Positions 51,347 through 63,700 of a DNA stretch of 64,000 bases are shown here, piece by piece. How positions within the stretch are numbered: position 1 is the stretch's first letter; every line of letters starts with the position of its first letter. The stretch spans positions 11,282,340-11,346,339 of the forward strand of contig NC_053128.1 in the NCBI RefSeq assembly GCF_010015445.1, in the 5' to 3' direction. Below the pieces are notes generated by a model. It ran no database searches. It was given only the letters and a program-made list of their open reading frames with translations, and was not told where the DNA came from. Both the position numbers and the translations under genes were made by a program. The DNA comes from Perca fluviatilis. Its lineage: Eukaryota > Chordata > Actinopteri > Perciformes > Percidae.

Positions 51347-52797
51347 CAATCACTGAGTTTTGCCTTTGCCTCCCAACTCCCCTTTGATAGCTGTTTGTTC
51401 TGTGCGGCTTTGACTGAGGAAAAAGCCGTGTATGAAGGACATTAAAGTCTCAGAAATGTTTCATGTGCTGTATTTCTTTCACCGAGGCTTGCTCCGTGTA
51501 TCTCTGACTGTGACCATGAGGAGCCTCAGATGCCGCGCGGGTGTTTTTTGTTGTGGAAATCGCAGTGTGAAAAGGTGGGACGGACGGGTTACCGAGATAG
51601 GCTGCGTTTGTGTTTTGTTGTTGCTTTGTTTTTGTGGCTTTGGGTTGTATCCTATCCTCCTGTTCATTTGCCATCCTGGATCCCGCAAACTCAAAAAAAG
51701 TCTCCTCGCCCACCTCTCTTTTTCTTCTCTCTCTCTCTCTCTCTACTCGCTTCCTCTTTGCTTCACTTCTCAGGAAATAACCTTCTATTGCCTTTTCCAG
51801 TCCCAGGGGACCGAGAGATAAAATCCCTCCTCGGTCTAGGGGGTTCTGTGAAGATAGCGTAACAGTCACAGCTCCAGGCTTTTGTGAGTAAGCCTCTGCC
51901 CATCCTCCCCTCCCTCCTTTCCTCCTCCTCCCCCCCTATCTCTTTCTAACTTTCTCTTTGCCAGATTTCAACAAGGTGTGATAGTTTATAAAGGCGGCTG
52001 TGGTGCTGAAGGAGGTGGGAGGATGTGGACTGCCAGCTGCCAAAACCTCCCTCCCATTTCCATGCTTGCCATCCTGGCTGCTGACACCACTGTGTACTGG
52101 CTAATATTCCACCAATCAGCAAAGCCTTTTACAACAGTTACCACAAAAGGGAATAACTGGATTTTTTTGCTGCCAATGTACACAAAAGTAAATCAAACCA
52201 GAATGAATCATTTGAATTTTTTAACAATGTTAATGGCGTGGCTCTCAGGATAGCAATAACGGTCTGATGGTCGTCCAACCAAAGCATCCGCTAAGCCCAT
52301 GGTGGCTTTTAGACATGGCGCTCTTCCTGGGGGCTTGGTTGCTGCGCTTCGGTGGCCGCCATGTCGAATGTAAACAAAAAGCTGCTTGCCGTCGCTTCTC
52401 TATCGTCATTGTGTTAAAATCCGCCAATAGCACGCCAGGTGGATGAGCCAGTTTGTGATTGGTCCCCGCAGATTTGTAACAGAAGCAGGATAGATAAACG
52501 TACAGGTTTCCAGCCTGAGCTGCAGGGCGAAATCAAAATCGGCGGCAGATCGGTCTAATTCACCACTTGATTTACATCAGAAAATAAAAAAAAGGAACAT
52601 GAGACTAAACTAAACTGAAATATTCTTTATGTGGGTACTGCTATCAGCTCCTGTCTGTAGGTTATTGCACACATAATTTGCAAGGCACCTGTGGAAACAG
52701 TGATGACTATCAGCACCAAAGCAGTTTCTTTTTTTTTAGAAAGTGAATACAACCAGTTACAGATGACGGCACATGGTGGCAAAGCATAGGACTGGAC

Positions 52798-52798
<1 letters not shown>
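51344..52798. other. Upstream flank; probable old MITE at 52258-52560
   Basis: No exon supported; frames at 51432-51862 are featureless and overlap on both strands. 52258-52560 (with CCGCCAATAGCACGCCAGGT and GTGATTGGTCCCCGCAGATT) resembles a fish MITE interior, but I cannot place its ends. Confidence 0.35.
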
Positions 52799-52852
<54 letters not shown>

Positions 52853-52870
52853 TTTTGTGTGTGTGTGTGA
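52799..52870 (+). repeat. (TG)n microsatellite, interrupted
   Basis: About 25 TG repeats, then GCGCGTTT and a short second TG run. Confidence 0.95.
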
Positions 52871-53616
52871 CACTATATGTGTGCACTGAGTTCCAGTAGC
52901 TCTGTGGGTTGAAGTGGATAGGCAGTGGTGTTTGCTTAACCTTATCAGGGGATGTCATCCACTCAGGTCGGTGTAGAGTGGATTTCAAAAAGGAAACTCC
53001 ATTTATAACCTTCATGTGAAGCTCACTTCCCCCAGAAGTGAGCCTGGTGCTATGAAAACAACCATTCATATATGTGTTATTTAAGCAGATTTTAAGCCTG
53101 CTCCGATTATGTAATTGTGACTTATCTTAGTTTTTTCGTTTTTTGCTGCAGTGTTCGAATACATAGGTACGTGCCCGGAAAAAGACTGAAAACAGAATGA
53201 AAAACAGCTGTATTTTACTAAAGTGTATTTTCATGAATAATACAGATTTTACTCTTTATTTCATCTTTTTAATAATAATCTATTTAATGAAATTCTTCAA
53301 ACTCATTACACGTGCAATTCAACAAAATACACACAGAGCTGCCAAGAAGTTAAACGCCCTCTTCGGGTGGCGATTGCTGGGAAGGTCCCACTGGAGAGAT
53401 AAAGAAAGGCTGAAAGCTGACGCAACACGGTGCCAACGCCAATTGATTCATGACAAAAAGTGTGGTTCTCATTTCGTAATTAGTCATCTTGGAAGAAAAT
53501 CTCCCTGCAGCAGCTGAACTACGTCAGTTCATTCGATATGAATGGGTTCACAGGAGGTGTGGTTTGATCCTCAGGCGTGATGAAATGACATGGCTGCAAA
53601 CAGGAGCAGTGAATAT

Positions 53617-54574
53617 TAGGGGTGTCAATCTTCACTGGTGTCACGATTCGATTACGATTATCCTGTCAATGATTCAAATCGATTCAATATCACGATAGCC
53701 TGGTCCTACCAGACTCTGGTCCATTTCATTTGTACAGAGAGTCTGGCCACTCTCCATTGACAAGTGTTAACTTCCTTGAAGGCAGGTACTCTGTTGAAGT
53801 TTAAAACTATTGGATCTGCCCAGAGCCACTCTGGATCTGCCATAACCAATCGCTAACGTTTGGTCGTGACGCCGGCTTAGCATTGCTAGCGCTCACCTTA
53901 GCCAACTCCTTCACCACTAACGGAGCGAGCAGGAAAATCTAACTTTTCCCGAACGCAGTGGGGAGGAGGGCCACGACATCATGGCCACCAACTAAACTCA
54001 GCAAAGATTGTTCTGGCTCGGGCTTTAAGTTCTGGATATTCGGCAGCATTGCCACAACGGACCGAATGGCTTCGCTCGCATCTTTCTCCGCCGCCATTAC
54101 GGAACCACAAACTAGCACAACCTAGCGCACAACCTCAACCCCCCCCCCCCCCCCCCCCCCCCCTGTTTGCAGATTGGACCGCCAAATATTTGGCCGGTGA
54201 AAACCCAAGATTATATCCAGACTGTGTACTGAAGGAAAATGAAAATTGAGCGGAAGTACGTAGGAGGGCGGAGCCAGGCTAATATCACGATGCATCACAT
54301 CGTCAATATTATTATATATTGCTACACATGGTTTTCATCAACAAATTCAAGCAGTCAGGTACAGCATATATGAACTCCCCTTTTTATTGTATCTGCTCTT
54401 AAAAAAAGAACTGAATGTAGCGGAGTCTGAACACAGCAGACAGCAGACAAAAGGCAAAAACAACAAAAAGCAGCGACCGGAAAATCAACAAATAACATAA
54501 GTAGGCAATAATCGATTATGGTCCGTCACTGCATAGATGCAGAATTGATCCAATGATTCATTTCAACTCCCCTG
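53617..54574 (+). mobile_element. hAT-type element carrying a nested transposon; 8-bp TSD
   Basis: Left end TAGGGGTGTCAATCTTCACT and inverted right end CAGGGGAGTTGAAATGAATC. GTGAATAT flanks both sides (53609-53616, 54575-54582), a perfect 8-bp duplication. The body has ATTCGATTACGATTA and AATATCACGATGCATC, typical of this fish family. Without the insertion at 53697-54280 and its duplicate the element is about 360 bp, so it is non-autonomous. Confidence 0.85.
53697..54280. mobile_element. Nested TIR element, 584 bp, with an 11-bp target duplication
   Basis: Ends AGCCTGGTCCTACC and (inverted) AGCCTGGCTCCGCC share AGCCTGG. AATATCACGAT occurs exactly before (53686-53696) and after (54281-54291), an 11-base duplication. 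The interior is GC-richer, has a 25-base C run (54139-54163) and no transposase. A 9-11 bp duplication suggests a Mutator-like source, but the TIR is short and the class is open. Confidence 0.8.
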
Positions 54575-54582
54575 GTGAATAT

Positions 54583-55187
54583 GGGCAACATTTATAACAG
54601 TTTACATCTTTGGTGGGTTGAATCAGCAGTGAAAAAAAAACAACAACTAAACTTCTCCCTTTACTTTGCTCCTGCCGCTCATGTGTATGTAGCTCTTCTT
54701 GACCTAATTCTCCATGTGCAATGGAAAGTACCTCAACGAACGCTGGAACTGCAACTGTATCTGAACAAATTACCCTCATATGCAACTAATTTGCTCCAGC
54801 AATTACATTTTGAGGGGTTAATTCAGCGCCACTCGGACCACATTCACAGCCAGTCTTCCATTCATGCCTTTGAAAAGCATGGCTAGCATGGTTTAGGAAA
54901 CTTAAACTGCTTGCATAAACCCTGAATTTAAAGATAATGAAGTTTATGTTAACTGCACAATAGCATCTGAACTCCAGCATGGCTGCAGGAATGCTGCAAC
55001 ACACCACTACACAATAATGGAGGAGGGGCCTGCAAAGGCTTTCGCTCTGCGATTATATGCATATAATGTTATTAGGTGGAAAACATAATTGCTAATGTCA
55101 TGTCGTCTGAGTAATAATAATTTGTAGGAAATTGGGTTGGGATCTGAGACGCATCCCTACTTTTTTTTAAATGCATTATACTTGTGC
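54583..55187. other. Upstream flank, nothing recognised
   Basis: No exon or family repeat found. The 103-codon frame at 54575-54886 has no motif. Confidence 0.45.
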
Positions 55188-55510
55188 AACTAATAATCAT
55201 TTCTCATTAACGAATTATCTGCTGATTATTTTCTGGTGTAATCGAGGAATCTTTTAGTCCGGAAAATGTCAGAAAATAGTCCGTAGTTTTCCAGAGTCGC
55301 ACGTGACATGTACACATCCTTTCTGTGGTGTCTGACCAACCGTTCAAAACCAAAAAGATACTTTAGCCCAGATCAGCAAATCCTCACAAACGAGAAGTTG
55401 GAAAGCAGCAAATGCTTTGCTTGAAAAACGACTCAAACGATTGATCAGTTACAAAAAATAGTTGCAGATAATTTTTCCGTCGATCTACCAATTCATTAAA
55501 TCTACTAATC
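55188..55510 (+). repeat. Diverged long copy of the common fish hAT-type element
   Basis: GCAACTAATAATCATT near the start, then TTTTAGTCCGGAAAATGTCA, CAGCAAATCCTCACAAACGA, GAGAAGTTGG and GCTTGAAAAACGACTCAAACGATT follow the family order. The end is worn near 55510. Longer than the 356-bp copy at 17928. Confidence 0.6.
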
Positions 55511-56719
55511 AACGTCCATTTTCTAGAATAGTTTCTGCATTTTCTGGTCACTGCGATAACTGTGGCCATTGTTAATATTATCTGGATGATAACCACCAAT
55601 GTAAGAAGTCTGACAGTATTAGTTTATTACACACGGACAGTATGCACCCAACATAACAAACCAAGTTGTTGTTGTAATAAAGTTGTAAGTCATTGCCAAA
55701 TCACAGTTTGTTTCGGTTTGCTTAAATGCCTTCAAGGTAGAAAAGCATGCTTCTCTTTTTACACATATCTGATATATGTCAAAATCACATCCTCATTTCA
55801 TGAGGGCCTTTCTACTTTTTTTTTTTTTTTAACATTTCCAAGTCAAGTGTGTCAGCTGCAGCCACAGCCCTGCAGAACAGACCCGTCATAAACTGGAACA
55901 GCAGCAGCAACAACATCCCCCAGACTCTTTGGACAGTAGTTGCACTGATTCACGTCTCCCACACACTCGGGCAACGCATGTTTTCACACATAACAGGAGC
56001 TAAGCTGGAGCTGAGTGGGATTCCTAGAGAACAGTTCAGTTTTCTGGTGGTTGATTTATGATGTTGTTGTACCGTTCCAAAACCTGCGGCACAGTCGTCC
56101 GAGTGCTGGTGTCGTCCTCGCTTATTTTATCTGACAATGCGGCACGCAGGCCAAGCCTGCCGGAAGGAAAATCTGCGAGAGGCACAGCAACTGTATTTGC
56201 ATTGTTTACTGTATAATTCCACACCTCCGGGGTGGGGGTCTTAGAGTTAGTTTTTTTTTTACATTTGTTTAGTTTTTTTGTTTATGGGGTATAAATATTA
56301 TATGATTATTCAAAATTAAAGGGGGACATATTTGGGCTTAAAGCAACAAAATGCAAATACAGGACCAACACATTCCAGCGGGTAGGTGACGTGAAAGTAT
56401 TTATTTAAAAAGAGTCAGAAGAGAATTAATAAAAATCTATTGTCCATGAGCAAATAAAAAAAAAGTTCAACAAAGAGAAAAGTTTTCTTCCCTCACCAGC
56501 CTTAACTTTAACCAAACTGGAACCCTGTGCTAATGTGCTCTCACGTCTATTTTGCCCTGTAATAATAAAAAAAGGCAGTGATCTCTGTGGCTCTACTGCA
56601 GTTTTAGTTAAAAGATAACTTCACAATTTGTCCAGTCCATCTTAAAACCATAATCAGTTACCTATATGGAAATTGAAAGTGGTGTCAATTGCTATAATCA
56701 TTCATCCTGTTCCGATTGG
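55511..56719. other. Upstream flank, nothing recognised
   Basis: No supported exon. T/A runs at 55815-55831 and 56251-56259. Confidence 0.45.
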
Positions 56720-57040
56720 CCAATAAAAGATCCTGGCACATGCATTAGGCCTTTTACTGCTCTCAAGTCGATTGCCTTGATTTGTAACATCTGTCCAAAT
56801 AAATATAAAGCCAGCAGGTGACTGTCATAAGTTTGAATAAATTAGAGTTATGAGTGTGTAGCTTTCAGTTCTGTTTTTTTTATTTAGGGATGTCTGTCTG
56901 CAAGCGTCTTACTGGGTTTTCCCTCAGTTTTATTTTTTTTAATTAAATTGTGTACCACTGTTGGGGCAGGTACTTCATCATCAAAAAAAACTACCTGGCA
57001 GGTGATTGGATGAACAGTCTGTCTACCACGTCCGCCACTG
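56720..57040 (+). repeat. Diverged direct duplication, copy 1
   Basis: Shared with 57470-57790: CTGG(C/A)ACATG(C/T)ATTAGGCCT, CTCAAGT(C/G)GATTGC, AGTTATGAGTGTG, GATGTCTGTCTG, ACTGGGTT and TGTGTACCACT, in the same order. The offset is about 735-750 bases. The copies are clearly diverged. Confidence 0.65.
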
Positions 57041-57045
57041 TGGCC

Positions 57046-57145
<100 letters not shown>

Positions 57146-57159
57146 CCTACCCCCACCGT

Positions 57160-57475
57160 AGCTCAGGGGCTAGGCTAGAAGGGGGACACAGGGTGGCACC
57201 GTCCCTCCCCCCCCTGAAATATGATTGCCCCCCGCCACCCCCAATCCATTGGGCTAGAGTGCTGTCAATCTGACAATTGTGATTTCCAATGGATCAGAGT
57301 ACTGTTACTTTGCTGCCTGTTCTGCCAATCTTCCCAGCCCTCGTCACATGACCAATTATGTTTCTATGATGACTATCCAAAATTATGATACCATTGAACC
57401 AGCACTGGAATTGTGCAAAATGTGTGAAAAGTCTCAGACTAAACCTATAGAAAATGTGTATTGTATTGAAATCCA
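57160..57475 (-). repeat. Dispersed repeat B, copy 2
   Basis: Reverse copy of 49365-49690 (see that entry for shared words). It lies between the two copies of the direct duplication. Confidence 0.7.
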
Positions 57476-57790
57476 CAAGTCTGGAACATGTATTAGGCCT
57501 GTTATTGGGCTCAAGTGGATTGCAGGTAACTGTTTTTCTCATAGTTTGCCAAATCATTGGTCTTCATAAAAAAAGTCTTCAAGTTTAAATAAAAAGTTAT
57601 GAGTGTGCTGCTTTCTGTTGTCTTTTTGATGTCTGTCTGTAATATAAAAAACACCTCACTGGGTTATTTCTTTTTAGATAAAATGTGTACCACTCTTTGA
57701 GTAAGCCTGTGTCGCTAAACAAAGCCATATTAACTGTTCTAAAAATCAGTGGATCTTTTGCGACTTCTAGGACAGTGATGTGGGACACAC
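57476..57790 (+). repeat. Diverged direct duplication, copy 2
   Basis: Second copy of 56720-57040, starting directly after repeat B. Confidence 0.65.
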
Positions 57791-58746
57791 AGGACAAGAA
57801 TGTGATGTGTAATTCTGACACTACATATGATGGTCCCCTAGTTCAATGTTTTTTTTTTCTTCTGCATTACAGTGTATATCCTGAGAATCAAACAGGGGAT
57901 TTGACTACATTTTGTGGGTGTTGTTTTTCTGTTTGACCTCCTAACCCCATGCCCCACTCTCCCCCCCCCCGCCCCCCATACCCAGGAGTCCACTAAGTCT
58001 AGCAGAACAAAATAAACAGCAAACCTACACTGTGACCACAGCTTAGAGCTCCAACCTTTCACTGCTCCATTCACACAAAACCACCAGCACTGCCTCGTTC
58101 AAATCCATGCAGCCCACTCACAACCTCACACACTCAACCGCAGACACACAGTTACCAATACTGACGGCAGATAACATCGTCTGTGAAACATGATTGATCC
58201 GAGTCACTCGACACATTTACCGCAAAATATTGCTATACACTATTTTATGATTGTGACAATCATGTCGCTGTGACTTCGGTCCATACATGTTTCAGAAAGC
58301 TGCACCGAAAGTGCTGTAACTGCTGTCAGCCTGAAAGTAAAGAGCTGCATACAATTAAGTAAAAAAAAAAATAAAAACATTTTCATAGAGGACAGACTGA
58401 ATAGCATACTCAGCAGCAATATATTAATATCAGCGGTAAAAGAAGCCACAACTTTTAAAGAGGAAACAATTGAAGGGCTGGATAAATGAAATCTCAAAAA
58501 TAAGGGAAAGTGCCCACACAACAGAAAAATATGAGTCCATAATTGGGCTCAGCATTACAGATAATAGAGATACTAGATAATTAGATGCTTTAAGTAAACC
58601 TAAACACAAAGATGTCACCTGAGGTAACATCTGTCAGTGCTCCGGCCATAAGGAACAATGACTTGTTTACGGTTAAATAGCCGTTTGTTTACTGAGGATT
58701 CTGACCTTTCTCTGGACCCTCACTCTCTATTATGCTCTCATCCCCA
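57791..58746. other. Upstream flank, nothing recognised
   Basis: No exon supported. A run of C with a single G lies at 57960-57976. Confidence 0.45.
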
Positions 58747-58766
58747 GTGTGTGTGTGTGTGTGTGT

Positions 58767-58801
<35 letters not shown>
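58747..58801 (+). repeat. (GT)n microsatellite
   Basis: About 27 repeats with one GA interruption. Confidence 0.95.
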
Positions 58802-60015
58802 GTGGTATATTATGCTTCTGGGTGAATAGCCAGCAACACGCACACCACTTCCTGGGTCTCCTTTGTGGTGCAGGGAATTATATCTCCCGAAGATCCATTT
58901 CAAAAAGAAAGAAAATAAAATTCCCCGCACACATTTATTTCTGCATGTGGTTTATTTGTCGACATTTTGGTCCCAGGGAACCTTTCTCAAGACACAAAAG
59001 GTCCGACAAATGAAGAAATAAAAAATATATCGACAAATAAAGCACATGCAGAGGTGAAAAGTGTGTGCTGGAATTTTAATACTCTTTTCTTTTTTTTTTT
59101 TTTTAGGTGTAACATGCTGCTCCATAATCATCAGATTGCCATCTCAGTGTTCTTACGGTCAGTAATCGCATATGGCAGCAAAAAAACACAACATGTTACT
59201 AATAATAAAACTGATTTTAAAGCATGTTTAACTTCCTCTCTTAAAACTTTTTTAGGTCCTAGGCATTAGGTTTAAACTGTATATTTAAGCAGTAGTTAAA
59301 CAGCAGCGTCAGCCTCTCGTGGCACCCCGTGTGCAGGATGTTGAAAGTGTAAAACAACAAGCAGGCAGTGGAGACACGAGTAAATAGTGTACGGCCGTTG
59401 CACAACAGCACGCAGTCATGCAGAGTGCTGGAGACAGCGGTTTCGCTTCAGCTCTCCTCTTTTTGGTGGAAATCCAGCTAGACTGGCCACCATTTCATCC
59501 GTGTGCTTTGGAGCTGAAGAGCGTCTTGAATCTGGCTTTTTAACCTTTTCGGTCGACGTGTTGCATTAAAGGAAAGCTGCCTGTAGTCTATGTTTGCTGC
59601 TCACACACACCAGACGTTCGGCTCGTTTGCAGGTTGGCAATTTTCTCCATTTTTTTTTTTACTTGCACTGAACTTTTTTTTTTTTTTTTGCTGTGGCAGA
59701 AGTCACACTTTCCATAGCACTATTTCCGTGTATGGGTTGAAGTGTGGTGCAGACAAGAGAAAGAAACCACTCAGCTGGCCAACTTCCTGTTTTCTCACAT
59801 GGTGCCTGCTACTAGAGTAGAAGAAGAAAAAGAATATATATATATATATATATATATCACTGGTGTTACATGGATTATTTAACAAAATGCACCCCTTAGT
59901 TCTCTTCAAGCTATTATGTGTGTTTTTACATGGCTAGAAAATAAATTGAGCATTTCACAAGACGGAAAATGCCACTTTTTTTTCCTGGCAGGTTTGGAAC
60001 TAACAGTAAAAATAC
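58802..60015. other. Upstream flank, nothing recognised
   Basis: No exon or family repeat. A short AT array lies at 59834-59857 and T runs at 59088-59104 and 59674-59689. Confidence 0.45.
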
Positions 60016-60026
60016 AGTGCATGTAT

Positions 60027-60246
60027 GGGTGCCCAGACAGCTCAGTTGGTAGAGCGGGCGCCCATATATATAGAGGTTTACTCCTTGACGCAGCGGGCCA
60101 GGGTTCGACTCCGACCTGCTGCCCTTTGCTGCATGTACTTCCCCCCTCTCTCCCCGCCCCCCCTTCACGCCTTCGGTTGTCCTGTCAAAAAAAAAAAAAA
60201 GGCCCGAAAATGCCCAAAAAAGTAATCTTGAAAAAAAAAAAAAAAA
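60027..60246 (+). mobile_element. tRNA-derived SINE, full length with TSD
   Basis: Box A CAGCTCAGTTGG (60038-60049, one base off consensus) and a perfect box B GGTTCGACTCC (60102-60112) are spaced as in a pol III promoter. The body CCCTTTGCTGCATGTACTTC, pyrimidine run, CTGTC and an A run, then GGCCCGAAAATGCCC and a long A tail follow. AGTGCATGTAT (60016-60026) and AGTGCATTTAT (60247-60257) form an 11-base duplication with one difference. It is the best preserved SINE in the window. Confidence 0.9.
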
Positions 60247-60902
60247 AGTGCATTTATGTTTTCCCTTGTCCCCCCACTTCTGTCTCATTCCTACCTAGGA
60301 GAGGTATACTGGTGGTGGTACACTGTCGGTGCTTCAGCAGAGTGCACCTCTGAAAGCTTTTAAAGTGACTTCACGTGGCTCGAAATAAATTGAGTATTTC
60401 ACGAGAAAGAAAATGCTCCTCATTTCCAGGAAAGTTTGGAAGCAGCAGTTCAAGCACGTGCTCTGCATGTTCCTCTCATCCACCCAATTTTGCCTCAATC
60501 ACTCTTTTAATAGCTCTCTTCTCCTATTTATTACCCCTCACTTACACTGCTGATGAAATGAGTAAATCACCGCGGTAATGTGAAAGCTTGTGGGTTTGGT
60601 TCAGCTTGTGTCGTAGTAAGATGCAACATTTGCAGTCAATTTACACATTGTATCAGATTGTCTGGTGATGCCCTGCAAAACCAGCTAACAGTCATACACA
60701 CCCACATGTTTTATCATGTGATACGTACTTCATGTCCTCCCCCTTACCTTATTTCTTTGGTGCATGATCTAGCTTGAAGTTCCCTTGAAGGATTACTGGA
60801 AGGATCACTTCTACTTTTCTTTTTTTTAGCAATTGATTGCACTATTGTTCCATGAGACTGGCCAGTACTGCAAATTTCTCCAATGCGACCACCTCTGTAT
60901 CT

Positions 60903-61054
60903 CTCCTAAAAAGGACGTTCCCATACAACGAAACTGCATGCTCATTTACGTTTCGAAGGAAACGTTTCTTTTTCCCAGCGACTGCGAAATAAGTTTCCCT
61001 TGAAACGTAATTGAGAACGCAGTTGTGTTGCAGGGGAAAGTCATTTTTAGGGGA
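60903..61054. repeat. Long imperfect hairpin, arms about 62 bases
   Basis: 60903-60964 and 60992-61053 are inverted copies with roughly four in five bases paired and a loop of about 27 bases. The best part is TTACGTTTCGAAGGAAAC against GTTTCCCTTGAAACGTAA. It could be a small foldback transposon or, if transcribed, an RNA hairpin. Confidence 0.7.
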
Positions 61055-61960
61055 CAGGGCTGCAGTGAAATGAGGTATCCATGTTGCATCAGACCTCGTA
61101 AAAATCCCCGAAACGATATTTTGAAGTCAAGTTCAGATGTTTGAGAAGATACTATAAGATAGTGTATAAAATGCTCAGAAAATCGTGCGTTTGAATATTT
61201 CATTCAGTGCTGTATGAGCATATAGCTTCAGGGACTATGTTTACATGCAAATAATATTCCGGTTTTTGCCCTTATTCCGAAACAGACTGCTAAGCTGTGG
61301 CTAATGAAAGTGAATCTTCCACTAATATTTTTGGAACTGGCGAACACAGCGTCCCTCTTTCATTCCTTCAACCAGCTTCTCGAAAAGGTCGGCGTAGCGA
61401 TGTGTGCGCATATCCAAAAAACCTGTTGATATCCAAGTCTTTGATAATGTTTAAAAGTAGCTGTGTTTCTCCTTCTTATCGGGTCTGCAGCACTGCAAAC
61501 CGTTGGCTGGTTGTATCCGAATGTAATTCTTAGTAGACGGGGCTGACATAACCGAGGATGATCACACCGCTAGGAACATAACATACAAATGCAAAGTTGA
61601 TGGGAAAAAGACCCGGCTCAGCTTCTCATTGCATTCTTTACTCTGCTGTCAATCACGCACAAAACCCACAGTTCTAAAAGCCCCTGAGTTGACTCCACTG
61701 CAACAGCTGAGTGTTCAACAGGCTTCAAGACAAATTACAGCATGTGATCATGATCGCACAAACAATCTAGTTCCCCCCCACCCCCACCCCCCGGCTCCCT
61801 AGAATATCAAATCATCAAACAGAGGTGTTGCCTGTCTGTGTCAAGGCATCGCCTGTCAGTGATAGCCCATGTGGTTGTGTTGACTGTGTCCTCTGAGGAA
61901 CGCTGATAAGGCTCGGCGGCACAATCCCCTGAGCTCACGGGGGCTCGGCACATGAGCGCA
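61055..61960. other. Upstream flank; probable decayed repeat near 61240
   Basis: TGTTTACATGCAAATAATATTCCGG at 61239-61263 resembles ends of a fish repeat, but no partner end is placed. No exon seen. Confidence 0.35.
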
Positions 61961-62300
61961 GATTCATCATAACATATGTGAAGTGGACTTGTGGCTGATT
62001 GAGGGCCTGATATCCTCTCCTCTGGTCTTCATTAGACGGAGGAATGGGGGGAAGGCAGGGGGGTTCCTCACCACGGGAACTGCAGCGCTCGCAGCTCCAG
62101 TTCCCAGCATCTGGGTCAGGCAGAGTGGAGCCGCTGGCAGCCCGGGCCTGTTGTATACATTACTGCATTATTAGGGGCCTTTGATTCATTGCAGTTCACG
62201 GTTTGCTGTGTGTTTGTATTTGAAGGTCTGAGAAAGTTCTGTTTACACTTGGCAGTTGAAGTGTCTCGGGTGATCGGATCACAAATAAGGTAAGTCCATT
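61960..62300. other. Repeat-free candidate conserved block
   Basis: Complex sequence with TACATTACTGCATTATTAGGGGCCTTTGATTCATTG-like content, in which the words CATTATTA and CTTTGAT (TCF/LEF-like, 62178-62184) stand out. Possible enhancer, composition only. Confidence 0.2.
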
Positions 62301-63029
62301 TCTTTTCAAGTTGGTAAAACATCTGGATTAGTCAATCTCTGCAACCGGAACCGAGGTACCATCACAGAAACCTCATGCCTTTGTTTATTTTTTTATTTAA
62401 ATAAGTCTATAGTTAGCCCTGAGATAGAGTCGTGCCCTTCTTTCATCAAACAAGTTCTTCAAATTAAACATTTGTAATTGCCCTGCTGAGTGACACAAGC
62501 AGGACAACAGCCTTTGTCACTATTGCAAAAATAAAACCGTTATTTGACATTAAGGCACATAAACAACTTTGGTAAAAATAACTACTTTATTACAGTTGGG
62601 GACATTTGTCTTCTTGGTAAAGGTGAAGGAACGGCCATAGTGGTCATCGTTAGATAGAAGAAACAAGGATCGACTGTCGGTAGGGAAACAGGAAATAAAC
62701 AGCCGCCTCCCAAGTCCGACATTTTGCTGACTTCGCTACACACCCCAACCTACTTCGTGGACTTTGTGGCACAAAAACAATGTTGCACTATTTCCTCAGA
62801 CAGATCAGAGTAATTATTCATATGGCTGCTAGAAAGCTTTGTCACTTGAACTAAACATATACCATCACTCAGTGCCTGAATTGGACCAAAAAAGGCATCA
62901 ATAGGTCTACCCCAATTCAGCTGTTGCATGACATGACCATCACGTGTTTTGGAATGGATATATTCATATATTTATATGCATATCTTAGTAAAATATCTTA
63001 TATAAAAAATATTTTTCTATGCATTTCAT

Positions 63030-63140
63030 TACAAGGCTACATCCAAGGCTTGATGTTATTTTGCTCTCCAGCCACTGTGGCAAGTGGTTTTCCAAAGTTA
63101 GCCACACGGCATTTTTACTAGCCACTATTTTTTGGGAAAT
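63030..63140. repeat. Fragment of a 'AGCCACTGTGGCAAGTGG' type repeat
   Basis: CCAAGGCTTGATGTTATTTT, CCAGCCACTGTGGCAAGTGG and TTTTACTAGCCACTATTTTT resemble one end of a fish DNA element related in style to the one at 46992. Only one end is visible. Confidence 0.4.
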
Positions 63141-63289
63141 TACATGTTATCTGATTAAGTTGACTGTGGTGAGAACTAATTTACTTTAAGATCTAGATTT
63201 ACAACCATTTTAAATGTCAATGACCAGCCAAATCAAGACTGCATAAAATGGAGGCTATTACACTACAGTCATGAAATATTCAGCTCCGT

Positions 63290-63700
63290 TTTTGTTTTTT
63301 TTGCCACAGACGCAACCTTTTCCTCAGCTGCACCCCCCATGTAGCTTGCGCTGCGGCTTGCTGGTCTAGTGTGCGGGGTATTTTATCCGCCGTGGCGGAC
63401 GGGCAACTACGCATGCTCCAGCCGTAGGCTGCACACAGGATCACAGCTCTGCTCCTGTGTCGGGTGGTGGTGGTGGGGGGGTGTCTTTTGGTAAATGGAC
63501 TGGATGCTCTCGCCGTTTCACTTTCTGCCCGGCAGTCCGAAAGGCCACCGGCTCGCGTGAAAATAGACCTGGAGCACAACCTTAGCTGAGCGGAGAGCCG
63601 CTTCTGGGACGCACCGTGGTGCGGCTGGTGGATTATCAAGCATCGACTTGATAATCCGGGGGCCGCGGCGCACCCGGAACGCAGCGCAGATGCGCCCAGT
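63290..63700. other. CpG-rich block of unknown origin
   Basis: A GC-rich stretch with many CpG pairs. It contains a GGTGGTGGTGGTGGGGGG run (63465-63482) and a hairpin CATCGACTTGATAATCC preceded by GGATTATCAAG (63631-63658). It ends beside TAATCTATATCCTTGACGTT, the terminal words of the 31896/50 kb repeat family, which points to a transposon rather than a gene promoter. No exon is visible. Confidence 0.4.

Noticed and set aside
54049..54249. Proline-rich 66-codon frame
   Set aside because: Lies inside the nested transposon and is made partly by a 25-base C run.
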